Source: Symbiodinium natans (taxonomy: Eukaryota; Sar; Dinophyceae; Suessiales; Symbiodiniaceae). From it: 64,000 nucleotides of DNA. The stretch spans positions 483,113 through 547,112 of the forward strand of contig CAJNDS010002232.1 of the NCBI GenBank assembly GCA_905221605.1, in the 5' to 3' direction. A program made the position numbers and the translations under genes. Below, piece by piece: positions 21,553 to 33,582 of the stretch. How positions within the stretch are numbered: position 1 is the first letter of the stretch; each line of letters starts with the position of its first letter. Under the pieces are notes generated by a model. The model saw only the letters and a list, made by a program, of their open reading frames with translations. It did not search any database and had not been told where the DNA came from.

Positions 21553-22765
21553 TTTTTTTAAAGCGGGCGCCTCTCTACTACATCAGTAGCACAGTAGGCC
21601 GTTCTTGTGGGTCTCGCAACTAGGTGTGAAACGGATCGCCGTGAGAAGCAGGAAGAACAAGAAGGACGAACAACACCACCAACCAAACCAACCAAACAAC
21701 CCAGCGAACAAGCAGCAACAACCAAAAGAAACCGGAAGCGACCAAACTATTAGGTTCCCCGTGCGCTCAGTACTCAACGTCGTCGATATCCAAGAGCACA
21801 TCCATGCCGCACCAAGCTGTGCAGGGAAATCGCAAAATGCGAATGTATGCCAGAAAGTCAAAACCACCATCTTGTAGACATTTGCTCAACGTCAATCCGC
21901 AGAGATATCCACGAACCTCAATCAACGGTGCCACAAAACCCATAGCCGTATTGCCACTCCTTCAACAGTCGGTCATCCATCGCAAGATCACAAGAGAAGC
22001 CACAAGATAGGGGCCAACCCTTCCAGCAGGAAGGGTTGGCCGAACGTGCCCCATGGTGGTCAGCCAGTGGGGACTTCAGGCAAGCGAGCAATTGCCAGCG
22101 GTGTGCATCAGCCAGTGGGGCCAGCCCTGAGCAATGACATCGAAGAACCACATGATAGCTCCAAGCTCCAAGCACAACCAAGCCATGTTTGCCGGAAGTA
22201 CTTGCGCAAAAGCGGAGGGAACTGCAGCAGAGAAGCGCGGAGTAAAAGGGTGGTTTGCTTACCACAGCGAGTGCGACATGGCACTCGATCACGACAGGAA
22301 CCCACGCCACTTTGATCACTGCCAAGCGCCACCCCAGCCGGCGCCACCCTTGTCTAGAAGACCCTGCTTCGCCGGCGACAACCGAATTGCAGACCGGTAT
22401 TGGACTCCAGTAGGGTTCGCAGAGGGGGGTCTCTTGGTTGTTTGTGTCCCAGCTCCCGGCAATTCCAATAGCTTCCTCATCCGCCCCCCGTGTCATCACC
22501 TCCAGTAGCTCCGGTGACTTTCGGTCCAGTGGCCTGCTGGTCCTGATCTCTCATGAGCTTCTTCCTGATTCCCAAGCTCATCGCCTTGCACATGCTGAAC
22601 TCCTAGTTGGCAGGCTTCTTCATGTCCGCATCCACGCGTTCAGTACTAACGCCGTCGAAATTATCCAAGAGCACATCCATGCCGCACCGAGCTGTGCAGG
22701 GAGATCGCAAGATGCGAATGTATGCCAGGAAGCCAAAACCACCATCTGGTAGACATTTGCTCCCC
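21553..22765 (-). mobile_element. 3' region of a poly(A)-tailed element, minus orientation (copy L1)
   Basis: Read on the minus strand it ends GATGTAGTAGAGAGGC, 8 bases, then A8 at about 21553. The segment 21770-21960 is repeated, diverged, at 22640-22800 (shared AGAGCACATCCATGCCGCACC). Paired GGTCAGCCAGTGGGG motifs lie at 22051-22120. No reading frame of its own is supported. Confidence 0.65.
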
Positions 22766-23910
22766 GTCAAACGGAGATTTCCGCGAACCACGGTCAACGG
22801 TGCCTCCAAGCCAAGAATGCCACGCCCTCAACGGTCGGTCATCCATCGCAAGATCACAAGCGAAGTCACTGGACAAGGACCTAGAGCAATTGTCAGCGGT
22901 GTGCAGGACCAGCCTAGGGCACTCCATGGTGATCAGCCCTGAGCAATAACATCAAAGAACCACATGTTAGCTCCAAGCACCAAAGCACAGCCAAGCCATG
23001 CTTGACAGAAGTGCTTACGCAAGAGCAGAGGGAACTGTAACAGAGAAGTGCAGAGTAGAAAGGTGGTCTGCTTGCCGCCGCGGGTGCGACATTGGCCCCG
23101 ACCTTGGCGAACAAAAAAGCCCTGATGTGGAGCGTGTTCTGTCGATCTCATCAAGAAATCTGAGGCCAGTAAAACAAGTGAGCAAAGGCAATGGGTTTCC
23201 TTTTCTTTTTTATAAGATTCCTATTGAAACAAGATGAATCCTATGAACCCAATTAAATTTGATAGGAACGCTATTCACATGCATAGGATTTCTATTTAAA
23301 CTCATAGCATGCAATCCACAATCTCGAGCAAATTGTTCAGGTCACTTCTGCTGGAGTTTTATGGGAGTTCCTCCCCCCTTTAAAACCCACCGCGGGTGGT
23401 GGAACGTGTATTTTTGTCTGGAAACCATGCTGAAGCGTGGGCGCATGGGGGGGTCGCATATATATGTATATTTCTGTGACACACCCTCTCTTTGAGACAG
23501 AAAGCCTCAAACACAGCTGAGAGGATTGAGGATCTACGTTTGAGGAAGGTGTTCGAGCGTTTCATAATCGAATTGTAAATTCACTCTGCCGAAGTGCAAG
23601 TTCTCGGCGTTGCAGAGCCACACTCTTCCGCAGCGGAAATCCCTGGCGCAAGGTACGTGATCCGTGGCAGATTCGTGTGGCGCAGTAGCTCTGCAGGTGT
23701 GAAGCTCCGTCAGCAAGTTTCAGGTTCCCCTCGCGAGCAGCCCTTCAACTCTACCGCCAACACCGCCAAGAACAGGCTCGAGAGGGAGCAAAAGGTGCAC
23801 GTCAAACACTGGAAGTCAGGGCAATTGCACTCTTCCACACCCTTGCTCGGGCGCGAGGGCCTGCTGACTGGCACCGCTTGCCGTGCGCAGGCAAGCATGC
23901 CCGCCTAGAC
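22766..23910. other. No gene; sequence between two minus-oriented 3' ends
   Basis: Open frames here show no domain and overlap on both strands. The part up to about 23130 still resembles the duplicated 3' region of copy L1. Confidence 0.4.
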
Positions 23911-24260
23911 TTATTTTTTTTTTGGACCGATGCCTCTTCACTACATCAGCAGCGCAGTAGGCCGTTCTTGGGGATCTCAACACTAGGGGTGAAACAGAGC
24001 AGGTGCGAAAACCAAAGCAAACACACACCAAAACAACCACAAAACACAACCACCAACCAGCAGCAACCCGCAAGATCAGAGCACCAAACGTCTACGTGTC
24101 CCCCGCGCTCAGTACTCGAAGTCGTCGCAGAAATCCAGGTGAAATCGAGCATGCGGGGGGGTCGCAAAATGCGAGGGTATGCCAAATCATCAAAACCACC
24201 ATCATGTAGCCACTGGTGCAAAGAAGGTCAGCACGGAAAGCTGTAAATCGAAGAAGGACA
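23911..24260 (-). mobile_element. 3' end of a related element, minus orientation (copy L2)
   Basis: Read on the minus strand it ends GATGTAGTGAAGAGGC, 8 bases, then A10. Positions 23911-24257 are the reverse complement, with modest divergence, of 33172-33523 at the other side of the helicase element. Confidence 0.8.
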
Positions 24261-24975
24261 GCAGAGTTACCGACCGACACGGTGAGGTACCAGGCACACA
24301 GTAGCGAAAAGGGAAGGTACAAAATGGCCCAATATCCCAGAGGGAAGGCAAGGCCAGCACGCGGTGGTCAGCCAGTGGGGACTTGTTAGCAAGAACAATG
24401 GATCAAGAGCCCAGGGCACCCCATGGTAGTCAGCCAGTGGAGCAGCCCCAAGCAACAGCCGACACAACTTGCGGCTTTATTATTGAAGCCCGGCCAAGGT
24501 TTCCAACACCAAAGTGCACAACTGAGCCCAGTTTGACCGCATACCCAAGTAGAAACAGGCCTTCAATACTTTTCCCAGGAAGGGAGCCTGCGAGTAGCAG
24601 CAGCTACCGATTCTGAGGGGAAAGACTACCAGACAGTAGTCAAACCCTCACTACATCCTGCAGCAGAAGGAAGGCCAGCGCGCGCCCCATGGTGGTCAGC
24701 CAGCAAGAACAGCGGATGCAAGCTCAGGGCACCCCATGGTGGTCAGCCAGTGGAGCAACTCCGAGCCAGAACCAACACAAATTACGGTTCCCAAATTTGA
24801 AAACCGACCCAGAGTTCCCAACACGCAGGCGCACAACAGGGCCGAGAGGTCCTGAAACAGAACCTGGTGTCGCAGGATGCCAGGACACAAAGGCCGAAAG
24901 GTCGTGCGCTGGACCCCAGGGTCGCAAGATCATAGGAAGCCATGCCCGAGAAAACCTGACCCGCCGCGACAGTAG
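24261..24975 (-). repeat. Repeats of the 3' region (GGTCAGCCAGTGG pairs)
   Basis: CCATGGTGGTCAGCCAGTGG or close variants start at about 24359, 24421, 24688 and 24733. They are the inverse of six copies at 31808-32710. No reading frame is supported. Confidence 0.7.
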
Positions 24976-25510
<535 letters not shown>

Positions 25511-25643
25511 AATAGCAGTAGACCAAGCCCGGCCACAAATCCAAGTAGAACTGGGGCCGCAGTCAGCAGAATCCTCCTAGTCCCAGGAAGGAAACCTGAG
25601 CAACAGCAACACAGCAATCAAACCTGACTCTGACAGGAGGGTG

Positions 25644-26000
25644 TCACGCTTTCCTGATTTTGTCTGCCTTGCTGAATTCCTCAGCCTGTTGACGGCTGTA
25701 TTGCGGAACAACAGGCAGGCTTGCGAAAAACTCCTCCTTATCGAATCGCCGCAGAGATGCTAGTCGGGATGGGCACTGTGCCATGGTGGCATTAGCAAAT
25801 GCTCCATTGTCCAAATGGCCTTCTAAACTTGCCAACAATGCATAAGCTGTTAAGACGTTGTCGGATGAGCTTCTGGGCAGCTGACCTGGCAGTTTCAGAT
25901 TCATGTGCTTGACAGCCTCGTCCAGCCCTGGTCTCCTGCAATATCTGTCCGCCAGAAGAACTGCATCCGTAAAAGTGAAAAATTTTGTTTGCGGGCTCAT
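25644..26000 (-). CDS. Unknown 118-residue protein, divergent to the helicase
   Basis: The frame has protein-like composition throughout (for example TFTDAVLLADRYC and LTAYALLASLEGHLDNGAF) and ends near the microsatellite. The frame just upstream on the minus strand (26049 downward, ASVNELNCKHMYTPHEP) looks like its continuation after a frame offset, so the true start may be the ATG at 26046. No domain is recognised. Its position, head-to-head with the helicase and upstream of the minus-oriented 3' ends at 23911 and 21553, suggests it belongs to the minus-strand element. It may be a remnant. Confidence 0.4.
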   Translation of the reverse strand: MSPQTKFFTFTDAVLLADRYCRRPGLDEAVKHMNLKLPGQLPRSSSDNVLTAYALLASLEGHLDNGAFANATMAQCPSRLASLRRFDKEEFFASLPVVPQYSRQQAEEFSKADKIRKA

Positions 26001-26044
26001 GTGGCGTGTACATGTGCTTGCAATTCAACTCATTGACGGACGCC

Positions 26045-27934
26045 ATGGGCAACAACTTTGCGCGTATAGAACCTGTAAAAAGTTACCCAGAACTCTGTTG
26101 GACATTGCGGACACCGCGACAGCACATTGATCTGGCAAACAAGCAGCCGGACTCCTGCATGCAGGCTTCTCTTGGTCGAGCCAGCATCTTTGCGCTTGCG
26201 GTTGGTCCCGCCTTCCTTATGCGCCTCTGTGACACCTTTTGGGGGGCGGACGGACACCTGGTAGCGCTGTTGGGAGCGTACTCGTGCGGCCTGGCCGCCA
26301 ATCGCACTTCCATATTTATCACGGATGCGCCCGGCAGCGGGAAAACACGATCCTGCGCGTTTCTAGAAGTACTCCTTGCGTGCCTGACGAGCCGGCTCAC
26401 CCTGTACACCGCTCATGGCAAAGAATCGGTTCGGGCATATGTAGAAACGGTTGATAGGCTTACGACTGCTGGCAATGAATTTGTTCGCAGCCGCATCGTT
26501 CGCAAACCGGGTAACAAGGAGAAGGACACACATCAGCTCCCTTTTGATGTGCACGATCTGTACCGGGGGCTCCTTGTAGCCACGACGCATGGGACGATTG
26601 TAGCAAGGCTCAGCTTTCCCTACTCGCAGCTCATTAACCGTCTTAAGGATGTGGAGGTGCTCCTTTGAGATGAAGCCCAGCAATCAGGCACGCCTGGTTC
26701 CAACACCATTCTGGCGCACATCAAGCAAGCACTTGATGTCATGATTGGCGACACAGACAGCCTGCTGGAGGATTGCGACCCAATACCACTTCGTCACGGA
26801 GTTGCTGGAGCAAAAGGTTTGCTCACACGCCAGCCACCTTGCCTGCGGCCCTTTCGCGGCATACGGCCAAAGCTCCGTGCCGTGGAAAAAGGGACACGGC
26901 GAGATGCCCTCTTGGGGCAAAGCCCACCGTTCCTCTGGAGCGTCTGAGGCATTGGTCTCAGCAGTCTCGATGCTGGAATCGATTCTCTGTATGAGCATCG
27001 TCAAATCCAAGCAAGCTCAGACAGTTATGCAAGCCGCCGGGCTGGCCGCCCGAGCAGGTGCTGCATCGTGGGAGCTCGAAGCGGCACGCCTCCGAGAACC
27101 GACATAAGTTTAAAATTGCGGCAATCTCAGGGAAGGCGCACAGATGAACAGAGTGAAAGGTTGACAGCCGGTCCGACAATGGCCTTTACTGCGTAGCCCT
27201 GCAGGCAGGTGGATGGAAACGTGTCGCTGGGTACGGGTGCAAGATCAGAATGAGACCCAAACCCCTCAGCATGGTCCTGGCGGACATTGTGCTCACTTTT
27301 GGGCACCAGGTCTATCCTGACTCCCCTATCGGGATGGTCTCTCAGTATGCCAGGATTGTCACCCAAATGAAGTTTATGCTGCAGCTGAGTCTCTCCGCAG
27401 ACCCACTGGGCGATGACCATATGAGCCTACTTGAAGCCTGCCAAACCGCGGAAGACTTCCCGCTGACTGGCGAGCCCAACACTTGGAGCCTTGTAACGTT
27501 TTGGACCTTCCTATGAATCGCATCGGGTCCCTCAAACGATTCTTCGACGCCATCACCACGGCCTGCTCCACTGGCCCCACATTTGGGATATGTGTCTTTG
27601 TGACTTGTCGGGCTTCCGGGTTCCTGTTTAGTAGCGAAGCAGGGTTTGCTCGAGCCACCTCCTCCTTCACGAGAGGGCTCGAGGCTTTGGTCTTTGTGGC
27701 ACCGCACTACTCTGATGGTGTTGGTGCATGCTTCCAAATGGCGGCCTGCGCAACCGGGGGCCTAATTGGATGCGCTGAATATGTGCGCGCACAAGCCAGC
27801 TTGTGGAGCATGGATGGCCCTGGCATTGCCACGGCATTACACAAGCAAGCCTTCCGAGAACGGACAGTAGCCAGCATTGTGCTGCCTGCGGAACGCAAAG
27901 TTGGGCTGGACCTCTTTGGAACACCACCCCTACG
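26045..27934 (+). pseudogene. Superfamily-1 (UPF1-like) helicase of a mobile element, broken
   Basis: Helicase motifs appear in order. Walker A is DAPGSGKT at 26324-26347, motif Ia-like LYTAHGKESVRAYVETV follows, and Walker B DEAQQ is at 26669-26683. A late motif PIGMVSQYARIVTQMKFML lies at about 27325-27380, and motif VI-like FTRGLEALVFVAP at about 27666-27704. The order and spacing fit UPF1/ZNFX1-type SF1 helicases, which unwind nucleic acid with ATP. The gene is not intact. A TGA at 26666-26668 stands directly before DEAQQ in the same frame, and the coding frame changes at about 26780, 27110-27250, 27500 and 27935. Some changes could be introns, but the TGA cannot be one unless a very short intron surrounds it. 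The start at 26045 (CCATGG) is the first plausible ATG. Confidence 0.6.
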
Positions 27935-30889
27935 AAGGCTACCTGGGGAGATAAAAGGGAGGTTTTCTACCGCACACTTCGGCAAGAAGGATGGGGGAGT
28001 CCCTCTTTCACCTCCAACTCCTACTCGGGCACCATTGATAGTCTGCAAGCCCGCGGCTTCGTCCTGGAGCCCCTGCCCAATGCTGTGTATTGTGTCCCCT
28101 TCCAGCCGGTGAGGGAAGGAGATGGGGTCTCCCAGTACCTCACTTACTTATTAGGGGACACCAGCATTAGGATGCCGCCCACGCGGGGATCGGCTCAACG
28201 CGCTGACCCGGCTTTCGAACACAAGGCCGGCATCCTGCGTGCCCCCCGTGGTCTTCACCTCCTACCTGTTCGTACGGGTCAGGCGGCCTCCGAAACTGCG
28301 ATCGATGTGGACTCCCCGGGAAACAGCCCTGTGCCCGCGGGTAGTACCAGTCCCGATGTGGTAGTTGCTACTGCGGTCGAGGTTCCGGCGCCGCAGCAAT
28401 CGCCAGCCCAAGGCGAGGCTACCACAAACGCGCGCCATGGCGAGCGGTGGGGTACACCATGGCTTATGCCTGGTCCCCGGGCCGCGAGGGGCTCCATTGC
28501 GGCAGCTGTCAGCCCGCCTCCGCCAGCTAGACGGGACGTTTCCCGAACCCCCTGCGGCACCCCAACGCGGGACAGAGGACCAGTGATGAAGGAGCAAGCA
28601 ACGAAAGCACCTGCGGTTGTACCGGCTGCGAGTCCTATCGCTCTGGATGCTTGTGTGACGATTCCCTCTAGTGAAGTTGATCACAGGATCGGAGGGGGTA
28701 GCGCCGCCTCGTGCCCAACCCGTAGTGGCGGCAATATTAGGGACCCGCCGCCTGGCGAACGACGTCCACCCAGCCCCCGGATTCGGCGCACGCACACAGC
28801 ATCTCCGGATGGGGCTAGGACGGTTGAGGCGTCACAGCCCTCTTGCGCTAATCCTCCCACGGACTCACTTGGCCGGACGGATCCAAAATCGGATATCCCC
28901 ATGCCTCCCCCTGGTCTGGCGCCTATCCCCGTCATGTCCGTGCCCGCTGTCCAAGCTCGCAAGGAAAGTCGGCCTCTCACTTTGGACGAAGATGGCTCTC
29001 AGCAGCTGGAACCACCAAAAGCAAAGCCCCGAGGGCCTAGCGAGCCCAGCAGCACCCGCGATCCCAGCTCCCCAGCCTGCGCACCCATCATGCAGAGCAA
29101 CACAGTCTCGGTCTGTGATCTCATGTGGCGCGCACTTGCAGAGGGCCATCACTTTGGTAAGAATGTCAAACCTCGGCCCTACATGAGCCTGCGTGACTCG
29201 CAACACCTCACAACACACTGCCAGCAGCTTCGGGCATATAGGGCCTATGAGGAGTTTCTGAACGGCATACCGAACCAGCTGCAAGACTCGGATATGCTGC
29301 TCGGAATCGCTGACACGCTACTGCATCTGCCTGAAACGTTTCCGGCAGCGTATTTGAAGGTCTATGACCCTATCATCACGCAGTGCCTTAGATTGTCGGG
29401 GGCATTGCAGCACTTCGACCTTGCTGCAATGTTGGAGTGCTCGGTCCCGCAGCTGGACAAAGCAAGACTTTCGGAGTCCCTGGTGGGGTATGGCTTTCTT
29501 ACCACAGCGCAGTACATCGCGGATCTTTTTTCTGCGGTGTCGGACTTGCCGAGTGTCATCGATGCCAGTTTTCCAGCAATGCTCAGCTACGCTGACCCAG
29601 ATTATTGGCTGGGTGCACTGCTGCTCGCATTCGAGTCCCACCAAAAAGATCCCCTGGAGCGTACTGCAGGGTTGCCCATTGTTCTTGGTTTCCCTGAATC
29701 TGACAACAAAATTACTGACCTGCAGATCAATGTGCCGCCTGCAGCCATGGTGGCCTTCTTGGCTGGCCGCGCGTATCGGTGTCCCAAATGCCCTACTACC
29801 AAATATGTGGTGGACGCGCGCAATGGACTACCACAAGTCACTGGTCAAGCCTCCCAAGAAGCCTTGCAGGCATGGGCCGCAGCTGCTCAGCACACGGACG
29901 TGGAAACGGCCAGGCTTGCCCAGCCCAGCCTGAACACGTTCCTAGGCATCACGCTGCAGGGCACACAAACACTTGGGCAAAGGCACTATCAAGAATTTAG
30001 GCCGGACCGTCCTCCTGCCCATTTCCTTGACGCCATCCGGCTTGCTCTTGCGGCCTCGGTAGCCAACCAAAACATTGAACATTTTTGGTCAGTTTTTAAC
30101 TTGGAATGGCCTGACACTTCACACCGAATGGCTGTTTTTCTGCGGCGAGTGTTGCCCCTGGAGTGCTTGCTCTCCTCGCCCTGTGCTGCGCCGGTGGAGG
30201 CGAACACTGAAGCAACCTCGCCGGAGGTCGTCAGCATCTCTTCTGAACCTAACGAAGGCTCTCCCTGCCCAATGGATGACATGTCAGACCTGGAGGACGA
30301 ACCCGAGGCACAGGTGAACGATTGGCGCTTCTCGGAGCTGCGCACCACTGATCTTGCAGCTTTGCGAGAAGTGGATGTCTCCGCCCCTTTCCGGCTGCCA
30401 GTCATCTTTGATGCGCATTGGAAAGGGATCAGCACCACACCCACCAAGCATGGGCCCCGACGTCCCCAAAATGCGTGGTATGACGCCGCCACTGCCCATT
30501 GGGCTGCCATTAAGGGACTCATGCGAGCCAAACATCCAACCAAGCAGCGACTCAACAGCTTCTGGTTTAGGATGTACTGTCATGGCACCCCCAAGGACCC
30601 TGACCCTTCGGCCCTTCGTGCTACCGTCACCTCCTTCCCCTTCCAGTATAAGGACGAAGGTGTTGTGCAATACAGGCAAATCCAGGAAGCTGTCCGGGGG
30701 ATGTGGCTCGCGGCCCAAACCTCAATGAACAAATACATTGGTGTCCCCATTCCGGATGGCATCCCTGAGTGGGGGGTTGAGGAGCAAGAGCTGCCCCCAA
30801 TGCAGGTCATGCCCAACCGTACGCGTTCCCATAACACCTCAGCTGGTCATCGCTCCCGGCGTCTGGACTGGGATGGCTCCTGGCAATGA
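27935..30889 (+). CDS. Large C-terminal protein of the helicase element
   Basis: This long open frame is continuous for about 980 residues. The N-terminal part (to about 28300) reads like the end of the helicase region (DSLQARGFVLEPLPNAVYCV). A Pro-rich, low-complexity linker (28330-29090) follows and contains RWGTPW, ARGSIAA, PPPPARRDVSRTPC, the linker shared with the relic at 19829-21552. The rest (29100-30889) is globular and unlike anything I can name. It has helix-rich segments, one CPKC pair at about 29780, an acidic patch (about 30275-30310), and a final domain rich in Trp and Pro ending at the TGA at 30887. It probably forms one polyprotein with the helicase when intact. No reverse transcriptase, integrase or transposase motif was seen. 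Confidence 0.6.
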   Translation, partial: KATWGDKREVFYRTLRQEGWGSPSFTSNSYSGTIDSLQARGFVLEPLPNAVYCVPFQPVREGDGVSQYLTYLLGDTSIRMPPTRGSAQRADPAFEHKAGILRAPRGLHLLPVRTGQAASETAIDVDSPGNSPVPAGSTSPDVVVATAVEVPAPQQSPAQGEATTNARHGERWGTPWLMPGPRAARGSIAAAVSPPPPARRDVSRTPCGTPTRDRGPVMKEQATKAPAVVPAASPIALDACVTIPSSEVDHRIGGGSAASCPTRSGGNIRDPPPGERRPPSPRIRRTHTASPDGARTVEASQPSCANPPTDSLGRTDPKSDIPMPPPGLAPIPVMSVPAVQARKESRPLTLDEDGSQQLEPPKAKPRGPSEPSSTRDPSSPACAPIMQSNTVSVCDLMWRALAEGHHFGKNVKPRPYMSLRDSQHLTTHCQQLRAYRAYEEFLNGIPNQLQDSDMLLGIADTLLHLPETFPAAYLKVYDPIITQCLRLSGALQHFDLAAMLECSVPQLDKARLSESLVGYGFLTTAQYIADLFSAVSDLPSVIDASFPAMLSYADPDYWLGALLLAFESHQKDPLERTAGLPIVLGFPESDNKITDLQINVPPAAMVAFLAGRAYRCPKCPTTKYVVDARNGLPQVTGQASQEALQAWAAAAQHTDVETARLAQPSLNTFLGITLQGTQTLGQRHYQEFRPDRPPAHFLDAIRLALAASVANQNIEHFWSVFNLEWPDTSHRMAVFLRRVLPLECLLSSPCAAPVEANTEATSPEVVSISSEPNEGSPCPMDDMSDLEDEPEAQVNDWRFSELRTTDLAALREVDVSAPFRLPVIFDAHWKGISTTPTKHGPRRPQNAWYDAATAHWAAIKGLMRAKHPTKQRLNSFWFRMYCHGTPKDPDPSALRATVTSFPFQYKDEGVVQYRQIQEAVRGMWLAAQTSMNKYIGVPIPDGIPEWGVEEQELPPMQVMPNRTRSHNTSAGHRSRRLDWDGSWQ

Positions 30890-32829
30890 ACAGCAAACTG
30901 TCATTTGAGGGCTCCTATTGACGCCAGGCGAACGATGAGTCCTTCCATGGCATGCTGCCTAGCGTGATGTGAGCCCTCACGTCTCTTCGCTGATACATGC
31001 CGCAAGACTGCCTCGGGACATTATGGGTCTGGCAAGCCTCTCGTGGTCTGTGCCACGGGTTGGATTTGGCCATCTGCCACGGACTGCCCTGGACCAGTCC
31101 TGCTTAGATGTTCCAGTTTGTTATCGGGACAACGGCCAATCTTCTTGTCCTCCGCCCCCTCTAGGTGGGCAGGTTGCCCGCTTCTCTGTGCTACGACCGT
31201 GTGTAATCCCTCGGACCTGAGTGTTGACTACCTCTCGTCTGGACGGCGACACCCCCTTATCGTGCAACGGCGTCGTGCCAATTGGAAGAGGCCAGCTAGG
31301 GGATGCTGCTTCTGGGCTACGGACACTTCTGCGCGGAGAGCAGGTTCCCACTTCCCTGGTAATGCACCATCGAGCACCTGTGGACAACCGGCCTTCCCAA
31401 ATGCCTTTCTCGCCTGTGTTTGGACTGTGGCGGGGCTCCCTGCCTTCTTGGGTGTATATCTATGCTTGTGTCAAAGCAGCCATACATGGCTACATCCCCA
31501 TCGGTAGATGGCCAAGCGTGATGTGAGCCCTCACATCTCCTCGCCGACGTCTGTCGGTTTGGGCATGGAGGGGCTGATTTTGGTTATTGAACCCTCTACC
31601 CCCACCGGCCAAGAAGATAGTTGCTTGGCCATGAGTGCGAAGTGTCGACTAGGGGACTCTCCCGCTCCCTACGGGGCGGGCGGGGTCCCCGTTTGCTTGG
31701 GTTTACCTGGCAGCTCTGATAAGCGAGAGGCAGCTATGCCCGCTTTGGCCGTCGGACGAGACTCCTTTGAGTCCGATAGCACGTTGCGCCTTGTGCTCGG
31801 AGAGGCTCCACTGGCTGACCACCATGGAGGGCTCTGGGCTGGTCCTATCCTTTGTTCTTGCCGCTAAGTCCCCACTGGCTGACCACCATGGGGCAACTTT
31901 ATACTTCAAATCTGGCTATGGACACTTCTACGTGGAGACTATGCACCCGCGGGCTTGGCAGGGAACCATTCCCCGCTTGTAGAACAACTTGGTCCTCTTG
32001 AGACTCTAGAGGGTCACCTTCGTCTGAGCTTGGCCTGCGGCAGGACAAGTGGGCTTTTCGCCCGCGTGGATACTGCCTGAAGGCTCTGATTGGATCAAAG
32101 TAGCAATACCATGGAGATCCTTGCACTTCGGCACCAATGTGATGTGAGCCCTCCCGTCTCCGTACCGACGTACCTCGCGGATTTGGGCTTGGAGGGACCT
32201 GATACGTGCCGAGGCGCTGGCCAGCGCCAAGGTTGCGCGGCCCTGTGTGAGATACATGGGCTGGGCGGTGCCTCGTTGTTACTTTAACCCTGTGGCGTTT
32301 CGGGTTTGGTAACTCGCTGTGGGCTCTCCCTGTGGAATCGGTAGCTGTAGCTACTCTCGCCCCCCCTCTGGCTGTACGTGGACACCCCTGTGGGTGGGCA
32401 CTTGTACACCAGGGTGACTGGAGAACCCTGTGCTCGGAGCTACTCCACTGGCTGACCACCATGGAGTGCCCTGGGCCGGTCCTGCTTTAATTGTTCTTGC
32501 GGTTAAGTCCCAACTGGCTGACCTCCTTGGGGCATATGCCCCCTGTGCCAGGCGCGGACACCTCTCTGGGTGGGCACTTGTACGCAAAGGGGAATGGAGC
32601 ACCCTGCGCTCGGCGCTACTCCACTGGCTGACCACCATGGAGTGCCCTGGGCCGGTCTTGCCTTGACTGTTCTTGCTGTTAAGTCCCCACTGGCTGTCCA
32701 CCTTGGGGCACATGCACTTCATTCATCCCCCCTAGGGAGTCTGACATGCAGCATCTTACCGCCATTGAGTGCCGGTTGTCCCTCCTTGACAACGAGTTCG
32801 TGACCTGAACCTCTTCTGATGACACCGGT
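30890..32829 (+). repeat. 3' untranslated region built of repeats
   Basis: GTGATGTGAGCCCTC(A/C)C starts near 30964, 31518 and 32139, a period of about 550-620 bp. Pairs of CCACTGGCTGACCACCATGG (or variants), about 63 bp apart, start near 31808/31872, 32445/32508 and 32620/32686. Open frames are short and unsupported. Confidence 0.65.
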
Positions 32830-33160
32830 TTGAAGAACCGCGGCTGCACCAGTGGCTACATGATGGTGGTTTTGAGAATCTGGCAATGTCGCAATTTGCG
32901 ATTCCCCCACAAGCTCAGTGCTTCCTCGTGAACCGGGACTTCATTGGCGACTTCGAGTACTGAGTCCGTGGGGTATATTGTAGTTCAGCGCCCTTGCTTG
33001 CCTTGTTTTTTGGTTGGGTTGTTCGGTGGTTGCTTGGTGGTTGCTTCGTGTGTTTGCGTTTTGTGCGCGCTGACTTTGTCTCACCCTTTACGTCGAGCCC
33101 AACAAGACCGGCCTACTGTGCTACTGATGTAGTAAAGAGGCGTCAGTCCAAAAAAAAAAG
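32830..33160 (+). mobile_element. 3' end with poly(A), plus orientation (copy R1)
   Basis: It ends GATGTAGTAAAGAGGC, 8 bases, then A10 at about 33160. Internal GATGGTGGTTTTGAGAATCTG and GGCGACTTCGAGTACTGAG align with R2 and with the inverse of L1/L2. Confidence 0.75.
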
Positions 33161-33165
33161 CCTGT

Positions 33166-33525
33166 CCTTCTTCGATTTACAGCTTTCCGTGCTGACCTTC
33201 GTTGCACCAGTGGCTTCATGATGGTGGTTTTGATGATCTGGCAAACTCTCGCATTTTGCGACTCCTCCGCATGCTCTGCGCTGCTTGATTACACCTGGAT
33301 TTCTGCGACGACTTCGAGTACTGAGCGCGGGGGACACCTAGACGTTGGCGCTTTTGGTTTTGGCGGGTTGCTGCGGGTTTTTGTGGTTGTGTTTGGTGGT
33401 GTTTTTTGGTGTGTGCTTGCTTTGGTTTTCGCGCCTGCGACTGTTTCACCTCTAGTGTTGAGACCCACAAGGACGGTCTACTGTGCTGCTGATGTAGTAA
33501 AGAGGCGACGGTTAAAAAAAAATTA
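33166..33525 (+). mobile_element. 3' end with poly(A), plus orientation (copy R2)
   Basis: It ends GATGTAGTAAAGAGGC, 8 bases, then A9 at about 33523. It is the closest relative, inverted, of L2 at 23911-24260. R1 and R2 in tandem suggest one 3' end inserted behind another, or a duplicated terminus. Confidence 0.75.
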
Positions 33526-33582
33526 TTTCTCCCCCTTTTGTTTTTTTTTGGTTTTAAGCTGGTGCAAGGCTGCGCCTGTTTT

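Noticed and set aside
21583-24246. Short frames on both strands in 21.6-24.2 kb
   Set aside because: They follow repeated 3' untranslated sequence and have no domains.
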